Positions 54,184 to 64,000 of a DNA stretch of 64,000 bases are shown here, piece by piece. Position 1 is the first letter of the stretch. Every line of letters starts with the position of its first letter. The position numbers were made by a program, and so were the translations under genes. The stretch covers positions 228,632 through 292,631 of the forward strand of contig NW_006768810.1 of the NCBI RefSeq assembly GCF_000204055.1. Reading direction: 5' to 3'. Source of the DNA: Melampsora larici-populina 98AG31. Taxonomy: Eukaryota; Basidiomycota; Pucciniomycetes; Pucciniales; Melampsoraceae. Below the pieces are notes generated by a model. That model saw only the letters and a list, made by a program, of their open reading frames with translations. It had not been told where the DNA came from and did no database searches.

Positions 54184-57100
54184 TACCGGCGATAATTAAT
54201 CGCATTTTGCCAAGGCAACAGAATAAACATGTGATTTTATATAGCTTGTTGATTAAGCAATGAAATGGATTTTGCGATGTTATGTCACATGGCTGAATGC
54301 AATGGAACCGCTCAGCAACTTTAAATTGCACGACAAGCTCAGCCATTCAATTACTTTGTGACCTAACATTGCTCATGTGACTGTGCAACACAAACCCTCA
54401 TGCGAGCAAATTCTTTAGATCACATTGAAATTGAGCGATAAAAGGTTTCAGTGGCTTTGTTAACATGCGAGTGAATCCTTTCAATCGCGTGGAACTATTC
54501 AATCCAAATGTATGTACAATTGCTTTGTTGGCAAGAGATTCAAATGATTTCTTGATAAGTTTCTTTGTTTTATCTTATCAATCATTCTGTCTTCCTAAAA
54601 TCCTCCAAGCCCAACCAGTTCCTGAGGCTGAAGCCATCTCAAAGGTTGGCACACTAAACACATCTCATATTCAAAATCTGTAAGTGTGTTCAATGAAGGT
54701 CATGTCTAAGATGAAGCTAACTTTCATCGTTTTTTTTGGTTGGGAACAAGTGTAAATCCAATTATGTACCATTTGGATATTGGTAGGAACACTGCAAAGA
54801 AAGATCATCTCACAGATGGTTGTCACACAAACCATGACCTGACAAAGAGACAGGTAAAGTGCTTCCCTTGTGTTCCAACAATGTAGAATGAGCCCCATAT
54901 GTACTTAACAAGACTGGTCACTTTAGGTCGTTCCTCAAAATAAGCCCAACACATTGTTAACCGCTTGATTGAACAAAGACACGACTCAATCCCACCAGAA
55001 TTCAACCAATTACTCGGTCTGCCAAGGTCTGCCATATAATTAATCTATCTCAGTAATTGACCGTGGTCTCACAGATATCCAACAAATAGGGCACTTTCAA
55101 ACAAGAGGAACAGAAGTCATCATTCTCATTATTGTCATTTATTGTCATTGTCCTATTCATCAGGATATCAAAACTGATCCAAGAACTATTGGGAGTCTAT
55201 CAGGATGGCAAGAAAATCAATCAATCAACTTCTCTATTGCTTTGCCCAATTACTTCTTCAGCAGCAAATATCAATTGGCAAATTTGTCAGACCACTTGGC
55301 CAAAACCTTCTTCAAGCACTCAAATCACTTTGTTAAAGAAATAAACTCATGTTTTGACACTTTTCTTGTAAAAAAAGCTTGGATGAATTGTTTTAAGAAG
55401 TCAAGATGATGTTCAAAAAATTGGATAAGCTACAATGAGCCCATCTTGAAATAAATTTGATCATTTAATCAGTTTACTTGAAAGTTATCATAGCAAACTG
55501 GAAATCACTTTGTACATTAACTGTTTAAATTGAGAAAAAGTATTCATCTCTTTTCAATAAGTATATAGCAATACTTACTGCTGTCAAAAAGGTCATTGCT
55601 GAGTTTTGAATCACATGTAATCCAAACTTCAAAATATTTTAAATTGATAATCACATAACCACTCAAAAGTTAACATAAGTAACCAAACAAAACCCGATAA
55701 GAAACAATGATAATCATTTCACAATCAACAAATATACAAAATATCAAAAAAACTAAGAACATTTTCTTTTGGTGTCCAAGAAGTAGATTCAGTTGTAGTA
55801 GATGAACAAAGACTTGAATCAACATGATTTTCAGTATGAATTTCAACATTTAAAGTTAGAAAATTAGATTCTGTAGGTAATGGTACCAATTTTTGTTCCT
55901 CAAGAACATTTGAAGTTTGCAAACAGATAATAGAAGAGTTTGGCATTTTGAATTATTCTTTGATAATCATGGAAGTAGATTGTTCCTTGGTTTGATCAAC
56001 TAAAAGTACATTACTTATATTTAGATTGCCATCTGGTTCAGGTTTCCCAAGAAGAGGTGATCCTTGACAAGGAGAGAGAATAGATGAGTCTGGTAGTTTT
56101 CCCAGAGAGATTACCTAAATCAATGGTTTCATGTGGTGGCATGCGGGGTGAGATGATTGTTGAAATTTGAATCACACAGGGTTGTAGAGCTGCTTGAGGA
56201 GGTGTTGGTAAAATGTCAGTGACAATAGATTGCTCATTTGAGATCCTTGAATCAAGCTGTTGATGAGTTTCACTTTCAACAGGATTGCTCATCACTCTAC
56301 CTCACATCTTAGACAATTTCCCTTTGTACCCATGACTCTGCTTGAAGCTAGAATAAGGGGGTTGGAAAGGGGGTACAAAATACCTGCTCAGCGCTGTGGA
56401 AATCACAAGAGGTTACTTGGCGATATGACTTTTCCATCCACTGAATTCCTTAATTGGGTGTTACTGTAGCCTCACTACCACAAGGGGTTAACAGTACCTG
56501 AGCAAGGAATATTAACACTCTAGAATCAAGAGTGTTGAAAGATGCTTGATAGCTGCTCTTTCTGATACAATAGTATATAAGAAAGAGAAATGGTGAAAGA
56601 ACTTGTTAAAAAAAGTCTGATACAAATATATCCCAAGTTGTACCTAATAGGTACTTGATCAATAACTAGAGCACAATAAACTCAACACTCAAGAAGTTGT
56701 ATTCCCTTCTTGTTATGCAACTTGATAATATTGTAAAAAAAGAAAAGCTACACTGAATAAAATTAATATCTTGCTTGGTGAGGGGGCTGATTTAAAGTGA
56801 CCAAAGACTAAGTAATAATATGAAAATTTGATTATAAAAATTATTCACTGTCAGAGATGAGAAAATGAAAGAAAGGGATGTACATAGTTGATTGCTCCCT
56901 GTGCAGTGGCTGATACAACTTTTGCTCTCAGGTAAAGCCACAGACCAGCTTCAAGAAAGATGGAGATGTCCAAATGGTGAAGCTTAAATTTCAGAAGACA
57001 GCTTCAGATGATTATACAAACCATTCTAGTTCACATTAAAGTTCTGGATGACTGATCAAGTTTCTGGTCACACTGAAGAACCAGTTCAACAATTCAATAT

Positions 57101-57573
57101 TACCTTGTCTCCCACCCCATTTATCTTGTGCCTATTCCAAACTTTGTCTTCAAATACCAATTTGGTAAGAATAACAGGCAAAAAAGGGATGTTGATCTTG
57201 CAGAGCAAGAAGAATTGCTTAGGGGTGTTGATGGTGAAAAAGATGATTTGAAAAGCATCTACTGTAGTTGTCTTTCTTGATCCTTGTCTTGTAAGTCTAT
57301 CAGTTCTCAATTGCCATCATTTTTATCACAACTTATACATGGTTCACCACTCATTAGAACTTTGATATCATGATGAATGTCTTGTTTTTTCATCAAAGTC
57401 TCAATTTCTTAGTTCCTTATTATGACTTGAGATTTGACCTGTTGCAATTTGAATGCATCTGTTTAGAAGCAAAAACCATTATCAGTGTAGATCAAAACAC
57501 ACCCTACAACTTTGTTAACACTCTTTGATGTGGGTATATCAACAAAGCACAGGTTTCATTGACCTTTACCCCT
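54184..57573. other. Intergenic, no gene recognised
   Basis: Several short ORFs (minus 54671-55035; minus 55725-55946 and 56038-56295) have protein-like composition but no motif; the last two may be pieces of one decayed Ser/Thr-rich gene. The 54350-54480 stretch has gagcaa/ttgctc-type repeats like those next to the hAT gene at 63 kb. Confidence 0.3.
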
Positions 57574-59130
57574 TCAGATACTAGTGATCCGGTCTAGTTG
57601 AGATCTCATGGATTGCAATTTCAAAACCTGATCCAATACGTGGACAGGAATCGAGCTTAGGTTGATCGCTCGGGAAGAGACACGAGTATTCTGATTTTGT
57701 GCATCAGGATTAGGTCGATTGATGTGATGGAGGTTATGTCGATTGGATCCAAATGGAATATCTGACGTTGACTTTGCTAAGGAATTAGGCAAGGATGGAA
57801 CCAATTGTGAGGAGGCAAGTGGAATGCGAGTACAAGAAGAGAAGTGGGGTATAGGGGATGGGGCTGCAGTCGATCTACCTTTGTCTGGAGCTTAGGGCGA
57901 CTAGGTCCAAAATTCAATTCATCGTGTATTACATCTTCAATCGATCACAACTTGCTTGTACTAGGGAAAAGTCCTTCGCGGGGGGGCGCGGTGAGGACGG
58001 ATGGCTCTGAAAGAAGAGGCACGAGTTCCAACACTTCTTGACCAAAGAATCTAGAAGAACAAGACGGGGATAACGGATGTGTTTGTGAGTCTGATGACAA
58101 TGCGACCAATAAAGGTATGGCAGCTGAAGAGCTTGAGATTGAGATTGACAGAGTCATAGGTGTGTGTGTTAAAGGAGCTCCAGAAGTGTAGTCAATCGGG
58201 GTTGTTCCTGAATTATGAATGGAAGACGAGGGTGATTGATAATCATGATCATTCTTTCCAAAGGTGCTGTAAGTTTTGATCTTTGTATTGGATTCTTTTG
58301 ATATGCGGGTCTTCTTAATTGTTAATGATTGAGAGTAAAGGGTTGGAAAAAATGATAGATTGAACTTTGTTAGACGCGCAACGACATATTGCAAATGATC
58401 AAGTGTACTGTGTTTGAAGCAGATGAGAGGTCTGAAAGGGAGGATTGAGGATACCATAAAGTCTATTGAAAAGATATGACATCAATGATTGAATCCTTTT
58501 GCTCGACTAAAAGCCATTTAAAGGTTAAAGTAAGCTTTACCTTCATCGCCAAATCAGTTGAATCATGGCATTTTTTGATTAGGAAGCTCTCCAATTCAAA
58601 GCTCTCAGTCGAATGTCTGATCAAGAGATGAATGATGATCATGATGAAAAAATTAATAGGTCAGATTTAAATCATCATTTCTTGAGTCCAATTATAACGA
58701 TAGCTACCAAATCTGAGGCCAATCAAACTCGATATCCTTCTCTGGAAATTTATTTAGCCTGTCGATAAGATAATAAGTTATACCAATTGACTTGGGGTAA
58801 TTCTTGAGGCTGGATCATAAGAGATAAAATTGATGGTCAAACAAAAGCTCATCAGACCATCTTTTCAATCATGATATGAGAAAATTGCAAGTACAATATC
58901 CTAACTGAGAAATAGCCAAATGAGCGTTGGAGTATTTGTATTGAATCAACCTGAGTAAAAGACCACTACCGCCTCCTCCGCTACTAGTTGAAGTTGAGGC
59001 AAGTTAAGTTGATTGCATCCTGATGGAGGCTTGGTTGATTTGGTTGATTGTTGGTAGTAGTTTGAGATCTTTGAGAGCATGCTCCAGAATTTGAAGTAGG
59101 AGATTTGGTGATACTTGAGTTATTTGACAT
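57574..59130 (-). CDS. Unassigned Ser/Pro-rich multi-exon gene
   Basis: The minus strand has a Ser/Asn/Gln-rich start (MSNNSSITKSPTSNSG at 59130) and an exon edge before 58450 (GTAAAG...CAATAG intron). Open pieces follow at 58457-57945 (LDHLQYVVARLTKFNLSFFP, then long Ser/Thr/Pro tracts) and about 57865-57574 (RVSSRAINLSSIPVHVLDQV). I could not connect all pieces, so exon limits are approximate. A mostly disordered regulatory protein is likely; the family is unknown. The Harbinger element lies 72 bp upstream of the proposed ATG. Confidence 0.4.
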
Positions 59131-59468
59131 ATTTGCTTTCAAGAACCAATGTTGTTCCTGCTGCTGCTGCCGGTGGGGGTTGTTGTCCTTTGGTGTTGTT
59201 TAGGGCCCGATCGGTTGCGGTCAACCTGGCAGGCGTACGCCTTGCAAGCGTATGCTCGCGCATGCGCAGGTTGACGACGTCTGCCTCGCAGGTTGACCGA
59301 GAGATCGGGCTGTTCGGTAGGCCAAACTTGACCCTCATGAAACCCAAAGATCATGGGTTTCATGAAGGGGTAATTTTGTACATAGAAAAATTTTGCAAAG
59401 CATCGATCGAAGAACGATCAAAGTTCTATCTCATCTATTCGTACAATTTTCACTCAGTTGCATCCAAG

Positions 59469-60836
59469 ATGCCAGTCATTCGAGCAGAGCGACACGCTCA
59501 AAGACGACTGTTGGTCTTGGCATCCTTTGGTGCTGCTCAATACTACACCTCGTATTTACAACGTAGACCGCCAACTGTACGGAACAACTCTGTTCTCTCC
59601 GGACAACAATGGCTTAATGAGCTTTTGGAATCAAATAATCCACGCCGTCTTTACGATCAGCTGGGCATGAAGCCTCACATCTTCCTTAAATTGGTGGATG
59701 ATTTGGAAAGCAGAGGGCTTCTTGAAGATACAAAAAACATGACTGTTCAAGAGCAGTTAGCTATCTTTCTATTCACCATCATAACCGGGAACTCTGTCCG
59801 AAAACTCGAGGAACGCTTTCAAAGGTCCCCAGACACAATTTCACGGTATGATGATTTCTCTGAGATTTTTGGAGGCTGAAGCATTGCTGATCCTTGATTT
59901 CTGCGCGCAGTGTCTTTCACAAAGTTCTCAATGCCATCAATGATTGTGATTTTTACACCAACTTGGTTAGACAGCCCACACTGCATACATCTCTTCCGCT
60001 CGCCTTTCGCACAGATGAACGCTTCATGCCATACTTCAAAGACTGCGTGGGTGCAATAGATGGAACGCACCTTCCAGTACATGTGGCACCAGATGACCAA
60101 GCTCGATTCCGTGACCGAAAATCAAATCTCAGTCAGAATGTGCTAGCGGCTGCCAACTTCAACATGATGTTTCAATATGTCATGCCAGGCTACACCGGTA
60201 CAATGCCAGATAGCTCAATGTGGGAAGACTCATGCCAACAATCTTTGGTAGTTCCTGAAGGCAAGTTTTACCTTGGAGATGCCGGCTTCAGTCTCAGCCG
60301 GAAATGCTTAGTTCCATATCAAGGAGTAAGGTACCATCTACAGGAGTGGTCCCGGCTAAAAGATAAGGAGTATGTCAAGTAATTCCACTTGTTATTGAAA
60401 TCTCAATGCTGACTTGTGTTCAAAATTCAGGCCAGCAAATAAAGAAGAGCTCTTTAACCTGAGACATTCCAGTGCACGTATGGTGATTGAACGCATATTT
60501 GGGGTGTCAAAAAAGCGCTTTACAGTCATGGAACATGGCACTTACTATCCTTTCAAAACTCAAGTCCGACTAGTGCCTGCTTTGTGCGCAATTCACAACT
60601 TCATCCGTCTCCACGATAGCAGTGAACTTGCAGTTGAGTTCCCCGAATTCCAAGCCCTGTCAGAAAATCCCCTGCCACGTACCTCTGGTTCAACTTTGGA
60701 AGATAGCTATGAAATTGAACTTGGGACAAATGATGATATAGATGCAGGAAGATGGCGTGATGAGATTGCAAGCAGGATGTGGGCAGACTATCAGAAGAAG
60801 AAGCAAGCTGAGGCCAGGAGAACAGGCCAAAGATAA
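59469..60836 (+). CDS. PIF/Harbinger DDE transposase, 416 aa
   Basis: Catalyses excision and insertion at TWA sites. Exons 59469-59845, 59911-60378, 60431-60836. The helical N-terminal part (LYDQLGMKPHIFLKLVDDL, then SVRKLEERFQRS, a helix-turn-helix-like segment) leads into the DDE core: CVGAIDGTHLPV (first Asp), GTMPDSSMWED (second Asp), YLGDAGFSL, and MVIERIFGVSKKRF (catalytic Glu). The C-terminus ends QKKKQAEARRTGQR. The start was taken at MPVIRAERHAQRR because the frame upstream runs into the terminal repeat. Full length for the family and intact. Confidence 0.92.
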
Positions 60837-60976
60837 AGTCTCAAAATGAAGAAATGATCGGATGAAAAATGGAATTTTAAGAAATCTTAGAAAATCTAAA
60901 ATGATGTCAACAAAAGAGTCCGAGTTCTCCTTTCAATTATGTGAAGATTTGATATATTCAATCAAATTTTAAGCTT

Positions 60977-62221
60977 TCATTTCTTTGATGTGTTCTGATC
61001 AAGCATCTCTAACAAAACATTTTGAGCAAGTGCAGGATTACTGATTGCCATATAAACTCCAGCCATCTCTGGATGTTGACCAAACATGGCTATGATCCTT
61101 GCTTGAACTAAGGGACCCAGCTCTACACTCGCCTCTATCTTTGCAATTGCTTGAAGGCTGATGGGGTCAACTTTTGACCGAGGTTCTTCTATAGTTGATT
61201 TGAGGCCCATGAGAATCTTGTCGCCAAACAGTTCGAGTGCAGCAGCTCCGTTATTTCCTCGGCGGTGTTGAGAGTTGTTAGGTTTGGAAGATGAAGACAT
61301 ATCATCTTTAACTACACAATCTTGCTTACGCTTGCGCGAGGTGATCTCCAAATCTGAGTGTGCCAGTTGAGGTTGCAAGTCTGGGTAAGAAGAAGGAGCT
61401 CGAAAGGAGCTTGACAACGCTATCTCGGAGTTGATCTGGCTCTGAACAGAAAAATTGAATGATTAGTCTACTTGAAATTTATACACAATAGTTCCTCAAG
61501 AACATACACACCAGGGATTCCTCTTCGTCCTCACCACTTTCATATTGTCGGTATGCGACATCGTAATCTGAAGATGCGAGTGGCTCTTGCTCCAAAGATT
61601 CCTTGATTGATGATCCATCAGTCATGTGGTTTACTGTAGCTGGTGTAGGTTGAGTCGGATCAAAGGTGTCTTTGGCTGATGCGAGTACCTTGCCAACAAG
61701 AGCTTCCATCTTATCAAAGAGTGGAAAGGGTGTGGTCGCCCATTTCGCTCGCTTAGGTTCTTTTTCGATGAGTCGCTTCCACACGTCTTCTGAGATTTGC
61801 AACGTCTGCTCAACATGGCACCAGCCCATTCCACTCTTCTTGCTGAGTTCCCTCACGTCTCTAAATTCTCCCTTCAACTTCAAAAAGAATTTCAACAAGA
61901 AAGAACCACTCAAGTCAGATCTATGTGATCCAGCATGGTGAGATAAAATCAAGAACATATGATCATTACCTTTGTAAACTTGTTCTGGCACTGGAGCCAT
62001 GTTTTTTGAAGGGTGCCAACTCACTCGGTTCCTTTGAGTGCCTCTGCGCAGTGATTCCATGTCTTGTTCTTCCAGCCCGAGTCAGACATCTTCCCAGCTT
62101 CCTTCTCTTTCAAGAGGAAATCAACCATTTTTGACATGTCCTCATCGGTCCACTTTGCCGTGACTTTGGGAGTATGAATATCTTCATTCTTAATGATCTC
62201 TTCTTTCTTTTTTGAAGGCAT
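60977..62221 (-). CDS. Harbinger Myb/SANT-like DNA-binding protein, 356 aa
   Basis: Second gene of Harbinger elements; it is known to help the transposase enter the nucleus and bind the ends. Exons on the minus strand: 62221-62025, 61920-61512, 61441-60977, in frame. The N-terminal Myb/SANT-like domain is VTAKWTDEDMSKMVDFLLK followed by SGWKNKTWNHCAEALKG, continuing after the intron with LKGEFRDVRELSKKSGMGW and VWKRLIEKEPKRAKW. A nuclear-type basic stretch (SRKRKQD) lies in the last exon. It is convergent to the transposase, with their stops 140 bp apart. No stops or frameshifts. Confidence 0.85.
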
Positions 62222-62582
62222 GCTGAGGACAAGGGATCGGATTGACTGTATGTACAAAATTTTATTGCATCTAACAGCAATCTCATGAAAAATTTCACCT
62301 CGTTCACTCCAACATCGAAATCGACAATTGTGGAACTTCACCAAAGCGAGGTCTTTTCATGGCAGTAGGCAGGTCAACCTGCGAGAATGTGGTAAAACGG
62401 TCAACCTGGCAGGTTGACCAATTTGGCTGGTAGACCTGCCGGGCGTACGCTTCACCCTTTTCCCAAAAGGGTGTACCGAACGCCTCAACACTCAGGCGTA
62501 TGCTTCAAACTGCCTTGAAGCGTACGCCTGAACTTTTGGCTGGGTCAACCTGCGAGGTTGACGGCTACCGAACGGGCCCTTA

Positions 62583-63455
62583 CTGACGGTGGTGGTGGTG
62601 TTTGAGTGCACTGGTAATCTGAAGATTTGGTTGGTATGTTAAATTTTATGATACTTTCAACTTCTGTGTAGCCCCAGATTTTGTTGCCCCTTTGTTGTTC
62701 CAATTTGGCGCACTAGGGGTGGTCAGCCACCTGGGGCCCATTTCTTTGGCAAGCACAACATCAATTGATACCCGGTTTCTTTTCAAATTCATATATATCA
62801 TTATGGTCTCACCTTGGTTTTGTTTTCTTCAAGTGTTTCATGACAATCTCATACACAATTAATAAATTGAATCTTATGATATCTCCCAAAGTGAATCTTT
62901 GTTTTCCTTTGTCGCATTGTTCCCAAAATGTTGGGAATTTCTCCTTGGCCTCAATTTGTACTTGTTCTTACGTCTAACAAAAGAAGGAAATCATGGTTGA
63001 TCAGATCTGTTTTCATTCATAAATTTTGTATCAGTGTTCAAGTTGTCCATAAATCAATGTTTCAAATAAGCACATCAAATCTGAAGAAGAAGCAATACCA
63101 CATTTATATTGCTCACCATGATGCGAATCAAAGGAATATATTGCATCTCAATGAAACGAGCAAATGTTTGTATTGCTCAATTTTGATCCAATTCAAAGGA
63201 TTGTATTGCTCAAGGGTTCGTATTGCATGTTCACATGAGCAACGTTTGGTCGCATCGGGCTTGAATTGCTGAACTTGCCTCGCGATTCAACATTGCAACT
63301 CATTTTGATTGCTTTCAGTCTTGCAACTTAAACTCGCAAGACGAATTTGATTGCTTCATCAACATGTGATATAAAATCACATGTTCATCATAACGCGCTC
63401 AAAAAATGTGATTTTTCATCGCCAGTGTAGAGGCTATGTGTGCTGACATACACAC
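62583..63455. other. Intergenic, with hAT-like subterminal repeats
   Basis: 62583-62650 continues the (ggt)n-rich sequence interrupted by the Harbinger element. From about 63100 to 63280 the motif ttgctc/gagcaa recurs at least five times, suggesting the 5' subterminal region of the hAT element whose gene starts after it. The hAT end itself was not located. Confidence 0.35.
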
Positions 63456-64000
63456 ATGCGAAGTAAAAATGTTGGTGGTGAATTAATCCCCAGAGATAAG
63501 AAGTCAGCATACATCAATACACTCACACCAAAACCTGATTCCAGCTCGGACTTAGAAACAGTTCATGATGATTCCGCATTGGCTTCAACATCCAGCAAAC
63601 CCAAATTTGTTCATAACTTCATGGATTCATCTCTCCACCACTTTTGCAAGAGGGACGACAAGAAAATGAATCAGATTAATAAACATCTCTGCCTTGCCTT
63701 GATTACTGACCATGTACCATTCTCTCCTCTTGAAAATAAGCACTTCATTGAGTTCCAAAAACACCTGTCAGTCACCCCTATAACCACAGCTACTCAATAT
63801 GTTATAACAAACTGAATTCTGCCTCAAGTTCATGCTCAGTGTGTGCGTGAGATGCACCACAATCTTGCCCAACAATCTGGTCTTACTATATCTCTGGATA
63901 GATGGTCTGACATCTCGCGCAACAGTGTTTATGCAGTATTGGCTCTCTGAGGAACATGAGTTAAACATTTTATTGATACACTCAACCTTCACCAAATCCA
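63456..64000 (+). pseudogene. hAT-family transposase, N-terminal part, runs off window
   Basis: The open frame from 63456 (119 aa to TGA 63813) continues in the same frame past TGA 63813, 63948 and 63957 to the window edge. hAT marks: ALITDHVPFSPLENKHF (the region before the first catalytic Asp), then GLTISLDRWSD (the LTxDxW motif with the first catalytic Asp). There is no BED finger upstream in this frame. Three in-frame TGA and no frameshift in 545 bp. Confidence 0.7.

Larger units (their letters stand above)
59203..62579. mobile_element. PIF/Harbinger DNA transposon, apparently complete, TSD TTA
   Basis: 3377 bp with TTA duplications (59200-59202 and 62580-62582). Terminal repeats match at 27 of 31 positions, starting GGGCCCG. 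Subterminal regions at both ends carry palindromes: GGCGTACGCC (59232), GCGCATGCGC (59258) and GTCAACCTGCGAGGTTGAC (62544-62562). Two convergent genes, the DDE transposase (+) and the Myb-like partner (-), both read through without stops after intron removal. This is the standard autonomous Harbinger layout. Confidence 0.92.

Noticed and set aside
57574..58457. Autophagy (Atg13-like) regulator
   Set aside because: The Ser/Pro-rich tail is only suggestive; no HORMA motif could be shown, so no name was given.
1..64000. TGA might be recoded as a sense codon, given its excess in transposon frames
   Set aside because: Two well-supported host genes in the window (epimerase, 24964; RIX1-like, 50613) end with TGA, and some transposon stops are TAA or TAG.
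1..64000. tRNA, rRNA, telomere or centromere repeats
   Set aside because: None seen on reading both strands; cloverleaf-like fold at 19.3 kb lacks tRNA consensus boxes.

Overview
This is nuclear DNA of a filamentous basidiomycete, most likely a rust fungus (Pucciniales). The host genes are cut by many short GT-AG introns (12 exons for a 546-aa protein, 8 exons for a 151-aa NAA10). Intergenic DNA is AT-rich, several genes encode secreted proteins that I cannot assign to a family, and about half of the window is transposon. The rust assignment is an inference from style; no diagnostic marker gene is present.

Layout. 1-5.3 kb: 3' part of a decayed Mutator-like element (MULE) whose transposase is followed, in one reading frame, by CCHC zinc knuckles and an OTU-type cysteine protease domain. 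5.6-19.4 kb: a DIRS-like tyrosine-recombinase retrotransposon on the minus strand. It is split by a young Ty3/Gypsy chromovirus (9768-16089, TSD TCCAA) and by a foldback element with CACTA ends (17842-18657, TSD TCA). 20.2-23.0 kb: 12-exon secreted protein gene. 25.0-27.1 kb: 10-exon aldose 1-epimerase with an N-terminal membrane anchor. 29.3-30.0 kb: small secreted repeat protein with dibasic processing sites. 31.6-33.4 kb: mucin-like single-pass membrane protein. 34.4-48.2 kb: a duplicated locus with two ~690-aa putative secreted paralogues (37.9 and 44.3 kb) and two paralogous multi-span membrane-protein genes or remnants (34.4 and 47.5 kb). Between the duplicates lies a nested transposon stack (41.2-43.1 kb). 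48.6-49.9 kb: NAA10 N-acetyltransferase. 50.6-53.5 kb: RIX1/PELP1-like ribosome-biogenesis protein. 57.6-59.1 kb: an unassigned Ser/Pro-rich gene. 59.2-62.6 kb: an apparently intact PIF/Harbinger transposon with both genes. 63.5 kb to the end: a decaying hAT transposase.

The most striking pattern is how the transposons decay. In the MULE, the Ty3 element and the hAT gene the reading frames are nearly free of indels but carry many in-frame stops. I count 18 in these three, 13 of them TGA; two more TGA codons interrupt the DIRS pol frame. This is what C-to-T change at CGA, CAA and CAG codons would produce, as in deamination of methylated CpG or a RIP-like process. Other points worth a second look: the OTU-MULE fusion, a family of long foldback elements with CACTA ends and 3-bp TSDs whose insertion order can be read from the sequence, a cloverleaf-like structure at the DIRS 5' end, and the conversion-like identity tract between the two ~690-aa paralogues. 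All exon coordinates were derived by hand from splice signals and frame; none is transcript-supported.
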